A stretch of DNA of 31,629 bases, taken from an uncultured Oscillospiraceae bacterium (lineage in GTDB: Bacteria > Bacillota > Clostridia > Oscillospirales > Oscillospiraceae). Where the stretch lies: contig CAKTEB010000021.1 in the NCBI GenBank assembly GCA_934546685.1, positions 1 through 31,629 of the forward strand. Direction: 5' to 3'. Below the pieces are notes generated by a model. That model did no database searches. It was not told where the DNA came from and saw only the letters and a program-made list of their open reading frames with translations. Shown piece by piece: positions 7,890 through 15,895 of the stretch. The position numbers and the translations under genes are program-made. Numbering within the stretch: the first letter of the stretch is position 1; each line of letters starts with the position of its first letter.

Positions 7890-7918
7890 ATTATATCATT
7901 TTTATCACTAAGTATCAA
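7890..7918 (-). promoter_or_regulatory. dppA distal promoter
   Basis: On the minus strand TTGATA (7913-7918), 17-base spacer, TATAAT (7890-7895). It is 47 bases upstream of the proximal promoter, so dppA seems to have two sigma-A promoters in tandem. These two sites and the terminator at 8042-8067 account for the gene-free stretch 7763-8076; the AT-rich 7920-8035 part shows nothing else that I can name. Confidence 0.75.
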
Positions 7919-8041
7919 AAACTGCGCTTTGTTCACATTTTAACACACAGAATAGATCAAAACTTCCAGTAGTGCTCTTTTTTCCGCATTTTATCACTTT
8001 GATTCCGCACCATACGCCAAATCTCTCCTATGCAGCGCAAA

Positions 8042-8067
8042 GGGCCGCCCCAAGTTTGAGGCGGCCC
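8042..8067 (-). terminator. Terminator-like hairpin after the 195-residue membrane protein gene
   Basis: Stem GGGCCGCC / GGCGGCCC (8042-8049 and 8060-8067), a loop that can pair further, then only three T residues on the minus strand. Position right after the stop codon supports a terminator, but the T tract is weak. Confidence 0.6.
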
Positions 8068-8076
8068 GAACGCGGC

Positions 8077-8664
8077 TTATTCCATGGCGGTGAGCTTCCG
8101 CAGCAGCGCCGTCATGGCCTGGTATTCCTCCTCTGACGCCTCCTTGTGGATGCAGCAGTAGAAGTCGATGAGGCCCATTTTTGTCTCCTTGAACAGCACG
8201 CTGCCCGGCACCTTTACATAGTATTCGCTGTCTCCCGGCAGATCCTCCGGCAGGGTACGGCAGTTAGCGGCTGTGCAGTACAGCTTCCAGTTGTAATCTG
8301 AGCTAACGAAAAACAGATGGTAGGTGCCGTTCGCCATATAATCGTCCAGCTTTTCCGCATCCGTGTCCATGCCAACAGCGGAATCCCGCCACAGATTCAA
8401 GGGCACCACGTCCACCACTTCCCGTCCGTTGCCGTCCAGATTCCCCACCAGCGGAGCCAGGAGCCGCTCCGCGTCCTCGGTCATTTGGTCGTCCAGGATC
8501 TTGGTGCTGCCAATGACCACGCTCATGTCCGGCGTTGGGTGAGACAGCCGCCGGATCCCATAGGTAAGCAGATTGTAGAGAATGATGAGCACCACCACGC
8601 CGATGCCGATGATCACATATTTCTTGATGTCGTCCTTTCGTGTCTTGCCGTCGTATCGTTCCAT
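8077..8664 (-). CDS. Single-pass membrane protein of unknown function, paralogue of the gene at 470-1123
   Basis: 195 residues. A charged N-terminus (about 1-14), one membrane helix at about 15-36, then a soluble domain. The ATG has AGGAGGG 6 bases upstream and a good promoter further up. Residues about 49-86 (VVIGSTK, DDQ, LLAPLVGNLDGNG, VVDV) line up with residues about 57-94 of the 217-residue protein, and the later EKLDDYMANG and LIDF blocks line up with ERMYLYMSQD and IMDF. The match in order and spacing indicates common ancestry. It has its own promoter and a terminator-like hairpin, so it seems to be a single-gene unit. Function unknown; it is not a lipoprotein and has no enzyme motif that I recognise. 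Confidence 0.82.
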   Translation of the reverse strand: MERYDGKTRKDDIKKYVIIGIGVVVLIILYNLLTYGIRRLSHPTPDMSVVIGSTKILDDQMTEDAERLLAPLVGNLDGNGREVVDVVPLNLWRDSAVGMDTDAEKLDDYMANGTYHLFFVSSDYNWKLYCTAANCRTLPEDLPGDSEYYVKVPGSVLFKETKMGLIDFYCCIHKEASEEEYQAMTALLRKLTAME

Positions 8665-8705
8665 CTGTTTCCCTCCTGGTCATGGTTTCCTTTTCTTCCA
8701 TTTGC

Positions 8706-8735
8706 ATATTACCATGGTATTCTCTTTTTTGTCAA
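8706..8735 (-). promoter_or_regulatory. Promoter of the 195-residue membrane protein gene
   Basis: On the minus strand a perfect TTGACA (8730-8735), an 18-base spacer and TAATAT (8706-8711). The start codon follows about 40 bases downstream of the -10 box. Confidence 0.7.
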
Positions 8736-8892
8736 TCGCGCTTTATAAAAAACGTCGGCAGGGAATTTGTTGAATTCTTACGAATTTTTCAAAGACCTAT
8801 TGTGTTTTCCGAAGCCAGATGCTTGTATATTAAGAGATGGATTTTTTTCGGCACATATGCCGCTATACGTTAGAGATGAAAGGAGCACACAG

Positions 8893-9558
8893 ATGAAAAA
8901 GCTGCTGATAGTTTCTGCCATATTCATCGCATCCGCTCTCTGTGGATGCAGCGCCGCTGAACAGGCAACAGCATCCGACACGCAGTCGTATTCGGCTGTT
9001 TCCGTTCAGGAAACGTCAGAAACCGATCCCACGCAAATCATAGAATCCGAGTTTCCGTTCTATGCAGATGTAAAATCCTTGGCTGCGGATTCTGTCCTGG
9101 CCGTAATGGGACAGTATGGCGCGGAAGAACCTGAGATCGTTAATACTGCAAAGGATGCGGAGAATTCTCTGGTGGAATCAAAGGATGTTTATGCCGAGTG
9201 CCGCGTTTTTATCTTCCATGTGCAGGAGGTGCTGAAGGGCGACTGCTCAGATGATGAGATCCGCGTTGGCCTTTCCTATGGCATCCGCCCGGCGGGCTTT
9301 TCTGAGCTTGCGGTAAAGGATACCTATTTAGAGCCCACGACGGATAATTACAAGATCCTATTTCTCTTATACAGTGCATCTGACGGCTTCTATTATCCCA
9401 CAAGTCAGCCGTATCAGCTCTGCTTCTCGCAGGCAACAGACTCCTCGGCGGCGAATGGCAGCACAGCATTTACTCTTGACACCTCAATCGATGGGCTAAA
9501 CGAAAGCTTTGCCATTGAGGCCGCCTCGATAGGCGAATTGAGGAAATTGATTGGGTAG
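8893..9558 (+). CDS. Predicted lipoprotein of unknown function (plus-strand gene)
   Basis: 221 residues from the ATG at 8893, preceded by GAAAGGAG 8 bases upstream; the longer open frame lacks a ribosome binding site. A signal sequence (MKKLL..., residues 1-18) ends in a lipobox with Cys19 (LCGC), so the product is probably anchored on the outer face of the membrane. The first part of the mature chain is a Ser/Thr/Gln/Glu-rich linker to about residue 47. The rest includes a CRVFIFHVQEVLKGD segment, a pattern I associate with small extracytoplasmic beta-rich domains, but no named family is claimed. The gene is on the opposite strand from nearly all neighbours and is less GC-rich, with more A/T-ending codons, which may mean recent acquisition. 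It converges on guaA. Confidence 0.8.
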   Translation: MKKLLIVSAIFIASALCGCSAAEQATASDTQSYSAVSVQETSETDPTQIIESEFPFYADVKSLAADSVLAVMGQYGAEEPEIVNTAKDAENSLVESKDVYAECRVFIFHVQEVLKGDCSDDEIRVGLSYGIRPAGFSELAVKDTYLEPTTDNYKILFLLYSASDGFYYPTSQPYQLCFSQATDSSAANGSTAFTLDTSIDGLNESFAIEAASIGELRKLIG

Positions 9559-9641
9559 GGGCGTATGTACTCCATTTCATCTACACACGCGCCTTTTCCA
9601 TAGGCCACCGTTGATATCGGATTCCGTAATCTGCGCTAGAG

Positions 9642-9691
9642 AAAAAGCCCGCCCTGCAAAACGAATGCTTAGCAGAGCGGGTAATTATTTT
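9642..9691. terminator. Bidirectional terminator between the lipoprotein gene and guaA
   Basis: Stem CCCGC-c-CTGC / GCAG-a-GCGGG (9648-9657 and 9672-9681) has an A run on its left (9642-9646) and TAATTATTTTT on its right, so it can end transcription from both convergent genes. The remaining intergenic bases 9692-9797 are AT-rich with no feature I can support. Confidence 0.75.
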
Positions 9692-9797
9692 TGCAGCAAT
9701 TTCAAATTGACAACAAATTTAGTATCAAACCAGTATCGCGGAGCGAATCAGGTACTTAAATGTGCTGTATTTGCAATGAAAAATCAGGTTTGTGAAA

Positions 9798-11339
9798 TCA
9801 TTCCCACTCAATCGTTGCCGGGGGCTTCGAGGTGATATCATAAACGATCCGGTTGATGCCCTTGACCTCATTGACGATCCTCACGCTGATCTTGTCCAGC
9901 ACCTCATAGGGGATCCGGGCCCAGTCGGCGGTCATGAAATCAGAGGTGGTCACGCCGCGGAGCGCCAGGGTATAATCGTAGGTGCGGCCGTCGCCCATAA
10001 CGCCCACGGAGCGCATATTGGTGAGCACGGCGAAATACTGGCTGATCTGGGTATCCAGCCCAGCGTTGGCGATCTCCTCCCGGAAGATGGCATCGGCATC
10101 CCGCAGGGTGTCGGCCTTCTCCTTAGTGATCTCGCCGATGATGCGGATGGCCAGACCGGGGCCCGGGAAGGGCTGACGCTGCACCAAATACTTGGGCAGG
10201 CCCAGCTCGCGGCCCAGGGCGCGGACCTCGTCCTTAAAGAGCATCCGCAGAGGCTCGATGATCTCCTTGAAGTCCACATAGTCCGGCAGTCCGCCCACAT
10301 TGTGGTGGCTCTTGATGACAGCAGCATCGCCGGTGCCGGACTCGATGACATCGGGATAGATGGTGCCCTGAACCAGATAGTCCACGGAGCCGATCTTCTT
10401 GCCCTCTTCCTCGAAGACCCGGATGAATTCCTCACCGATGATCTTACGCTTGTGCTCGGGCTCAGTGACCCCGGCCAGCTTGGAGAGGAACCGCTGCTCC
10501 GCGTCCACCCGAACGAAGTTGATATCCCACTTGGCGAAGGCGGCCTCCACCTCGTCGCCCTCGTTCTTGCGCATGAGGCCGTGATCCACGAACACGCAGG
10601 TGAGCTGATTCCCCACAGCCTCGGCCAGCAGCGCCGCCGCCACGGAGGAATCCACGCCGCCGGACAGGGCCAGCAGCACCTTGCCGTCTCCTACCTTCTC
10701 CCGGATGGAGGCAATGGCGGTCTTGCAGTAGTCGCCCATGGTCCAGTCCCCTGCCGCATGGCAGACCTCATAGAGGAAGTTCCGGATCATCTTGATGCCG
10801 TTTTCGGTGTGATTGACCTCAGGATGATACTGAACGCCGTAGAAGCCCCGGGTCTCATCGCAGATGGCAACGTTGGGGCAGGCTTCCGTATGGGCCACCA
10901 GCTGGAAGCCCTCAGGCACCTTGGCCATATAATCGCCGTGGCTCATCCAGGAAATGCCCTCCGGGGGCAGCCCCTTGAAGAGCTTGCAGTCGGTATCATA
11001 GTAGGTCTTGGTCTTGCCGTACTCCCGAGCGGTATCCTCCTGGGCCGCGGTGACCTGGCCGCCCAGGCTGTGGGCCATGAGCTGGCAGCCGTAGCAGATG
11101 CCCAGGATCGGCACACCCAGCTGGAAAATGGCCGGATCATAGTGGGGCGCGTTCTCCTCATAGACGCTGCCGGGGCCGCCGGTGAAGATGATGCCGATGG
11201 GGTTCATGGCCTTCAATTCGTCCAAGGGTGTGGTATAGGGCTTGACCTCGCAGTAGACATTGCACTCCCGGACCCGGCGGGCGATCAGCTGATTATACTG
11301 TCCGCCGAAATCCAGAACAATGACCATCTGATGATTCAT
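9798..11339 (-). CDS. guaA: GMP synthase (glutamine-hydrolysing)
   Basis: 513 residues from the ATG at 11337-11339, with AAAGGAG 8 bases upstream; length matches the family. It converts XMP, ATP and glutamine to GMP in the cytoplasm. Order: class I glutamine amidotransferase domain (about 1-190) with nucleophile Cys82 in GICYG and the catalytic His-Glu in YHPEVNHT, ATP pyrophosphatase domain with P-loop LSGGVDSSV at about 220-228, and the C-terminal dimerisation domain ending in KPPATIEWE, the standard GuaA terminus. The amidotransferase loop reads GICYGCQ where many homologues have GICYGMQ. It lies 68 bases after carB, with a hairpin in the gap. Confidence 0.97.
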   Translation of the reverse strand: MNHQMVIVLDFGGQYNQLIARRVRECNVYCEVKPYTTPLDELKAMNPIGIIFTGGPGSVYEENAPHYDPAIFQLGVPILGICYGCQLMAHSLGGQVTAAQEDTAREYGKTKTYYDTDCKLFKGLPPEGISWMSHGDYMAKVPEGFQLVAHTEACPNVAICDETRGFYGVQYHPEVNHTENGIKMIRNFLYEVCHAAGDWTMGDYCKTAIASIREKVGDGKVLLALSGGVDSSVAAALLAEAVGNQLTCVFVDHGLMRKNEGDEVEAAFAKWDINFVRVDAEQRFLSKLAGVTEPEHKRKIIGEEFIRVFEEEGKKIGSVDYLVQGTIYPDVIESGTGDAAVIKSHHNVGGLPDYVDFKEIIEPLRMLFKDEVRALGRELGLPKYLVQRQPFPGPGLAIRIIGEITKEKADTLRDADAIFREEIANAGLDTQISQYFAVLTNMRSVGVMGDGRTYDYTLALRGVTTSDFMTADWARIPYEVLDKISVRIVNEVKGINRIVYDITSKPPATIEWE

Positions 11340-11371
11340 AGTGTTTCTCCTTTCGCTGATGAAAACACCCG

Positions 11372-11396
11372 GTGCGGCGCCCAAGGAGCGCCGCAC
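11372..11396 (-). terminator. Hairpin between carB and guaA
   Basis: Perfect 9-base stem GTGCGGCGC / GCGCCGCAC (11372-11380 and 11388-11396), followed on the minus strand by CGGGTGTTTTC. The T tract is displaced, so this may be a partial terminator or a processing hairpin that separates guaA output from carAB. No separate guaA promoter is evident in the 68-base gap. Confidence 0.45.
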
Positions 11397-11407
11397 GCAG
11401 GTCGTAA

Positions 11408-14400
11408 TTAAACTCGTTTTGTGCCGATCTTCGTGACATCCACGGCCTTCAGCTCATTGGCCCGGCCCATGACTCGGGCCTGGATCACAGCTCTGGCCGT
11501 ATCCACCGCGGTAATCACGGGAATGGACCGCTCGGTGGCGGAACGGCGGATGGTGAAGCCATCGGTGTTGTGCTTCCGCTCATTGGCGGGGGTATTGATG
11601 ATCATATCGAACATACCGATCTCGATCATATCCAAAATGGAGGGGTTGCCCTCGGCGATCCGATTTACCTTCTGGCAGCTGACATCATGCTTTTTCAGAT
11701 ACTCGTAGGTGCCGGCAGTGGCGTACAGGTGCATGCCCAGATCCTCCATGTTCTTGGCGATGGGCAAAATCTCCGACTTATCCGCATCCTTGACGGTGAG
11801 CAGGATATTGCTGTCCTTCTTGGGGATCTGCATACCGACGCCCTTGAAAGCCTTCAGCAGTGCCTGGTTGAAGTCCTGGTCGATGCCCAGCACCTCGCCG
11901 GTGGACTTCATCTCGGGCCCCAGGGCCGTATCCACATCGGTGAGCTTGGAGAAAGAGAATACAGGCATCTTCACAGCGTAATAGGGAGCCTCCGGGTACA
12001 GGCCGGTGCCGTAGCCCAGATCCTTGAGCTTCTCTCCCAGCATGACCCGGGTGGCCAGCTCAATAATGGGTACGCCGGTGACCTTGGTGATATAGGGGAT
12101 GGTACGGGAGGAACGGGGATTCACCTCGATCACATAGACCTTATCGTCATAGATCACGAACTGGATATTTACCAGTCCCACCACATGGAGGGCAGTAGCC
12201 AGCCGCTTGGAATAGTCCGCAATGATCTCCTGATGACGCTTCTCGATCTTAATGGGGGGATATACGGAGATAGAGTCGCCGGAATGGATGCCGGCCCGCT
12301 CGATGTGCTCCATGATGCCGGGGATCAGGATATCCTCGCCGTCGCAGACCGCGTCCACCTCCAGCTCTCGGCCCATGAGATACTTATCCACCAGAATGGG
12401 ATGCTCCTGGGAATACATATTGATAATGGCCATGAAGTCCTCAATGTCCTTATCGTTGTATGCGATCTGCATGCCCTGGCCGCCCAGCACATAGGAGGGG
12501 CGCACCAGCACCGGGTAGCCAATGCGGTTGGCGATCTTCTTGCCCTCCTCAGCGGTGAAGCAGGTGCCGGCCTCGGCCTTTTCGATGTGGGTGATCTTCA
12601 AGATCTCATCGAACTTCTCCCGATCCTCAGCAGCGTCTACGCCCTCGGCATCGGTGCCCAGGATGCGCACGCCCATGTTGGTGAGATCCTGGGTCAGCTT
12701 GATGGCCGTCTGGCCGCCGAACTGCACCACAGCGCCCCAGGGCTTCTCCAGCTCCACGATGTTCTGGACATCCTCGGGAGTCAGAGGTTCAAAGTACAGC
12801 TTATCCGCCACGTCGAAATCCGTGGAGACGGTCTCGGGGTTGTTGTTGACGATGATGGTATAGCAGCCCAGCTTCTTGAGGCTCCAGACGGAGTGGACGG
12901 AGCAGAAATCGAACTCGATGCCCTGGCCAATGCGGATGGGGCCGGAGCCCAGTACCAGCACCTTCTTGGGAACATCGGTGCCCTCGGCCTCGTTTTCATC
13001 GTCGTAGGTGGAATAATAGTAGGGAGTCGCCGCGTCGAACTCCGCCGCGCAGGTATCCACCATCTTAAAGGAGGCGTGGATATTCAACTGATCCCGCAGG
13101 GCCTTGATCTCAAAATGGGTCTTGCCGCAGAGCTCGCCAATGTAGGCGTCAGTAAAGCCGTACTCCTTGGCGCTGCGGAGCAGGGCGTAGTCCAGGGGTT
13201 CAGAGGCAATCCGGCGCTCCATATTGACAATGTCCCGGAACCGATCCAGGAACCAGATATCCACCTTGGTAACGGCGTTGATCTCCTCAGGCGTAATGCC
13301 CCGGCGCAGGGCCTCCACCATCACAAACAGGCGCTGGTCATCCACCAGCTCCAGGCGGCTGCGGATCTCCTCGTCAGGAAGGCCCTTGAGGCTCTCCAGC
13401 TGGAGGGAATTCACATGCTGCTCCAGGGAGCGGACGGCCTTCATCAGTGCGCCCTCAAAGCTGTTGTCGATGGCCATGACCTCGCCGGTGGCCTTCATCT
13501 GGGTACCCAGTTTCCGGCTGGCGGTGACGAATTTGTCAAAGGGCCACTTGGGGATCTTCACCACGCAGTAGTCGAGGGCAGGCTCAAAGCAGGCGCAGGT
13601 CTTGCCGGTGACGCTGTTCTTGATCTCATCCAGGGTGTAGCCCAGGGCGATCTTGGCTGCCACCTTGGCAATGGGGTAGCCGGTGGCCTTGGAGGCCAGG
13701 GCGGAGGAACGGGACACACGGGGATTGACCTCGATGACCGCGTATTCAAAGCTGTCGGGCTTCAAGGCAAACTGCACGTTGCAGCCGCCCTCGATCTTCA
13801 GAGCGGAGATGATATCCAGGGCCGCGGTACGGAGCATCTGATACTCCTTGTCCGCCAAGGTCTGGGAGGGCGCTACCACCACGGAGTCACCGGTATGGAC
13901 GCCCACCGGGTCGATGTTCTCCATGTTGCAGACGGTGATAACGTTGCCAGCGCCGTCCCGGATCACCTCGTACTCGATCTCCTTCCAGCCGGAGATGCAG
14001 CGCTCAATGAGCACCTGACCCACGCGGCTGAGACGAATACCATTGGAGGCGATCTCGTGGAGATCCTTCATGGTGTAGGCAATGCCGCCGCCGGTGCCGC
14101 CCAGGGTATAGGCGGGACGGACGATCACAGGCAGGCCGATCTCCTTGGCAAAGGCCATGGCGTCCTCCACGCTCTCCACCACCTTGGAGGTGACGCAGGG
14201 CTGGCCAATGGCCTCCATGGTGTCCTTAAAGCCCTGACGGTCCTCGGCCTTGCGGATGGACTCGGCGCTGGTACCCAGCAGCCGCACACCATACTTCTCC
14301 AGGGTGCCGTCCTCAGCCAGGGCCATGGCCAGGTTCAGGCCCGTCTGGCCGCCCAGGGTGGGCAGAATGGAGTCGGGCCGCTCCATCTCGATGATCTGGG

Positions 14401-14623
14401 TCACGGAGGCGGTGTTCAGGGGCTCGATATAGACATGGTCAGCAATGTCCTTATCCGTCATGATGGTGGCGGGGTTGGAGTTGACCAGGACCACCTCGAT
14501 GCCCTCCTCCCGCAGACTGCGGCAGGCCTGGGTACCGGCGTAGTCAAACTCCGCCGCCTGGCCGATGATGATGGGGCCGGAGCCCAGTACCATTACCTTC
14601 TTGATGCTTTCATTCTTAGGCAT
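11408..14623 (-). CDS. carB: Carbamoyl-phosphate synthase large subunit
   Basis: 1071 residues from the ATG at 14621-14623 (MPKNESIKKVMVLGSGP), which has GGAGG 9 bases upstream; the longer frame runs into carA and is not the start. Length is standard. It makes carbamoyl phosphate from bicarbonate, two ATP and ammonia delivered by CarA, for pyrimidine and arginine synthesis. Two homologous halves are visible, each opening with VLGSGP-(I)-IGQ and an EFD motif (about residues 11-26 and 555-570), each with an ATP-grasp fold (NPR-SRSSALASK and NPRSSRTIPY). The last about 135 residues are the MGS-like allosteric domain (LLTVKD...KNMEDLGMHLYATAGT). The start overlaps the carA stop by 8 bases. Confidence 0.97.
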   Translation of the reverse strand: MPKNESIKKVMVLGSGPIIIGQAAEFDYAGTQACRSLREEGIEVVLVNSNPATIMTDKDIADHVYIEPLNTASVTQIIEMERPDSILPTLGGQTGLNLAMALAEDGTLEKYGVRLLGTSAESIRKAEDRQGFKDTMEAIGQPCVTSKVVESVEDAMAFAKEIGLPVIVRPAYTLGGTGGGIAYTMKDLHEIASNGIRLSRVGQVLIERCISGWKEIEYEVIRDGAGNVITVCNMENIDPVGVHTGDSVVVAPSQTLADKEYQMLRTAALDIISALKIEGGCNVQFALKPDSFEYAVIEVNPRVSRSSALASKATGYPIAKVAAKIALGYTLDEIKNSVTGKTCACFEPALDYCVVKIPKWPFDKFVTASRKLGTQMKATGEVMAIDNSFEGALMKAVRSLEQHVNSLQLESLKGLPDEEIRSRLELVDDQRLFVMVEALRRGITPEEINAVTKVDIWFLDRFRDIVNMERRIASEPLDYALLRSAKEYGFTDAYIGELCGKTHFEIKALRDQLNIHASFKMVDTCAAEFDAATPYYYSTYDDENEAEGTDVPKKVLVLGSGPIRIGQGIEFDFCSVHSVWSLKKLGCYTIIVNNNPETVSTDFDVADKLYFEPLTPEDVQNIVELEKPWGAVVQFGGQTAIKLTQDLTNMGVRILGTDAEGVDAAEDREKFDEILKITHIEKAEAGTCFTAEEGKKIANRIGYPVLVRPSYVLGGQGMQIAYNDKDIEDFMAIINMYSQEHPILVDKYLMGRELEVDAVCDGEDILIPGIMEHIERAGIHSGDSISVYPPIKIEKRHQEIIADYSKRLATALHVVGLVNIQFVIYDDKVYVIEVNPRSSRTIPYITKVTGVPIIELATRVMLGEKLKDLGYGTGLYPEAPYYAVKMPVFSFSKLTDVDTALGPEMKSTGEVLGIDQDFNQALLKAFKGVGMQIPKKDSNILLTVKDADKSEILPIAKNMEDLGMHLYATAGTYEYLKKHDVSCQKVNRIAEGNPSILDMIEIGMFDMIINTPANERKHNTDGFTIRRSATERSIPVITAVDTARAVIQARVMGRANELKAVDVTKIGTKRV

Positions 14624-15695
14624 GCTTGTTCGCCTCCATCTTCTCAATAAACCGATCAAACAGATAACCAGTATCTCTGGGGCCGGGAGCCGCCTCGGGA
14701 TGGAACTGGACGGTGAAGATCCGACCGTTCTTATACTTGAGGCCCTCAACGGTGCCGTCGTTTACGTTCACATGGCTCACCACGGCGATCTCCGGGTTGA
14801 CACTCTCGGCCTTTACCACATAGCCGTGGTTCTGGGAGGTGATATATACCCGTCCCTCGTCGATGTCCCGCACAGGATGGTTTGCGCCGCGATGGCCGTA
14901 TTTCAGCTTTTCGGTGGTGGCGCCGGTGGCCAGGGCCATGAGCTGATGGCCGAGACAGACCGCGAATACCACCATGTCGGAATGGTAGATTTTCTTGAGT
15001 TCCTCGATGATCTGCACATTGTCCGCCGGATCGCCGGGGCCGTTGGAGAGCATCAGGCCGTCAAAGCCCCCCTCCAGGATCACCTGAGCCGGAGTATGGG
15101 CCGGGAATACCGTGACCTCGCAGCCCCGGTTCTGGAGAGAGCGGATCATGTTCTCCTTGACGCCCAGGTCGAGAAGCGCCACTCTGGGGCCGCTGCCAGG
15201 ATAGATCTGCATCTGGGACCGGGAGGTCTTCTCCACGGTGCCCTGAACCCGATAGGCCCGGATCATCTTCAGTTTGGTCTCCACGTCAGGGTTTTCCTCC
15301 ACGGTGATCATGCCGTTCATGGTACCCTGATCCCGCAGGAGCCGGGTGATGGCACGGGTGTCCACCCCGCAGATGCCGGTGATCCGGTGCTGCTTCAAAT
15401 AATCGTCCAGCGTACCCTCATTACGGAAATTGCTTCCACGGGGGCTCAAACGCCGGACGATCATAGCCGCAGCCCAGGGATTTCTGGACTCCTCATCTTC
15501 ATGATTGACACCATAGTTGCCGATCAGGGGATAGGTCATCACCACGCCCTGGCCTGCGTAGGAGGGATCGGTAAGGATCTCCTGATAGCCCACCATGGAC
15601 GTGTTGAATACCATCTCACAGATGCAGTCTGCGGTGGCGCCCATGCTGGTACCCTGGAAGACCATTCCGTTTTCCAAAATCAAAGTTGCTTTCAT
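14616..15695 (-). CDS. carA: Carbamoyl-phosphate synthase small subunit (glutamine amidotransferase)
   Basis: 359 residues, normal length. It hydrolyses glutamine and passes ammonia to CarB. The N-terminal CPSase small-subunit domain (about 1-150; GYQEILTDPSYAGQ) is followed by the class I amidotransferase domain with SNGPGDP at 217-223, nucleophile Cys247 in FAVCLGHQ, and the His332/Glu334 pair in QFHPEAAPGP. FAVCLGHQ replaces the common FGICLGHQ but keeps the nucleophile. The start ATG has only a modest ribosome binding site (GAAAGG). A good promoter lies about 55 bases upstream; the leader is short and I see no PyrR attenuator or riboswitch in it. Confidence 0.97.
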   Translation of the reverse strand: MKATLILENGMVFQGTSMGATADCICEMVFNTSMVGYQEILTDPSYAGQGVVMTYPLIGNYGVNHEDEESRNPWAAAMIVRRLSPRGSNFRNEGTLDDYLKQHRITGICGVDTRAITRLLRDQGTMNGMITVEENPDVETKLKMIRAYRVQGTVEKTSRSQMQIYPGSGPRVALLDLGVKENMIRSLQNRGCEVTVFPAHTPAQVILEGGFDGLMLSNGPGDPADNVQIIEELKKIYHSDMVVFAVCLGHQLMALATGATTEKLKYGHRGANHPVRDIDEGRVYITSQNHGYVVKAESVNPEIAVVSHVNVNDGTVEGLKYKNGRIFTVQFHPEAAPGPRDTGYLFDRFIEKMEANKHA

Positions 15696-15751
15696 TTGGA
15701 CACGCTGCCTTTCTCTTACATTTGCCTACTAGCTTACGAATTCTTCTTTGT

Positions 15752-15780
15752 ATCATACCCGATTCGCCCCTAAAAGGCAA
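15752..15780 (-). promoter_or_regulatory. carA promoter
   Basis: On the minus strand TTGCCT (15775-15780), 17-base spacer, TATGAT (15752-15757). Transcription would begin near 15745, about 50 bases before the carA start. Confidence 0.7.
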
Positions 15781-15847
15781 GGGTGCATTTTGCACGAATC
15801 GGCATATTCCGCGCATATTTTTGTTGTACACATTCGTTTTCTGTATA

Positions 15848-15882
15848 AAACGGGGAGTCTGGCCTGACAAACCAGGCTCCCC
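15848..15882 (-). terminator. Terminator of the tagA-to-U32 operon
   Basis: Stem of 11 pairs with one G-U (GGGGAGTCTGG at 15852-15862 against CCAGGCTCCCC at 15872-15882), followed by GTTTTA on the minus strand. It lies 13 bases after the stop of the U32 gene. Confidence 0.8.
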
Positions 15883-15895
15883 GCCGTATAATTAT

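Noticed and set aside
7872..7912. Possible CodY-type box between the dppA promoters
   Set aside because: The AT-rich stretch has AATT and ATAAAAATT segments, but the match to the CodY consensus is too poor to separate from the general AT bias.
8740..8892. Sigma-A promoter for the plus-strand lipoprotein gene
   Set aside because: TTGTGT and TATATT occur but with a 20-base spacer; no pair with acceptable boxes and spacing was found.
9792..11411. A 539-codon plus-strand open frame opposite guaA
   Set aside because: The guaA gene is complete with all active-site motifs; the antisense frame has no ribosome binding site or recognisable domain.
11570..14650. A 1026-codon open frame on the plus strand opposite carB
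   Set aside because: It is a shadow of the strong GC-biased codon pattern of carB: its product is low-complexity, rich in His, Gly, Leu and Asp, without domain logic, and carB on the other strand is complete and canonical.
15696..15751. PyrR-binding attenuator in the carA leader
   Set aside because: The leader is only about 50 bases and holds no terminator/antiterminator pair or PyrR-type stem.
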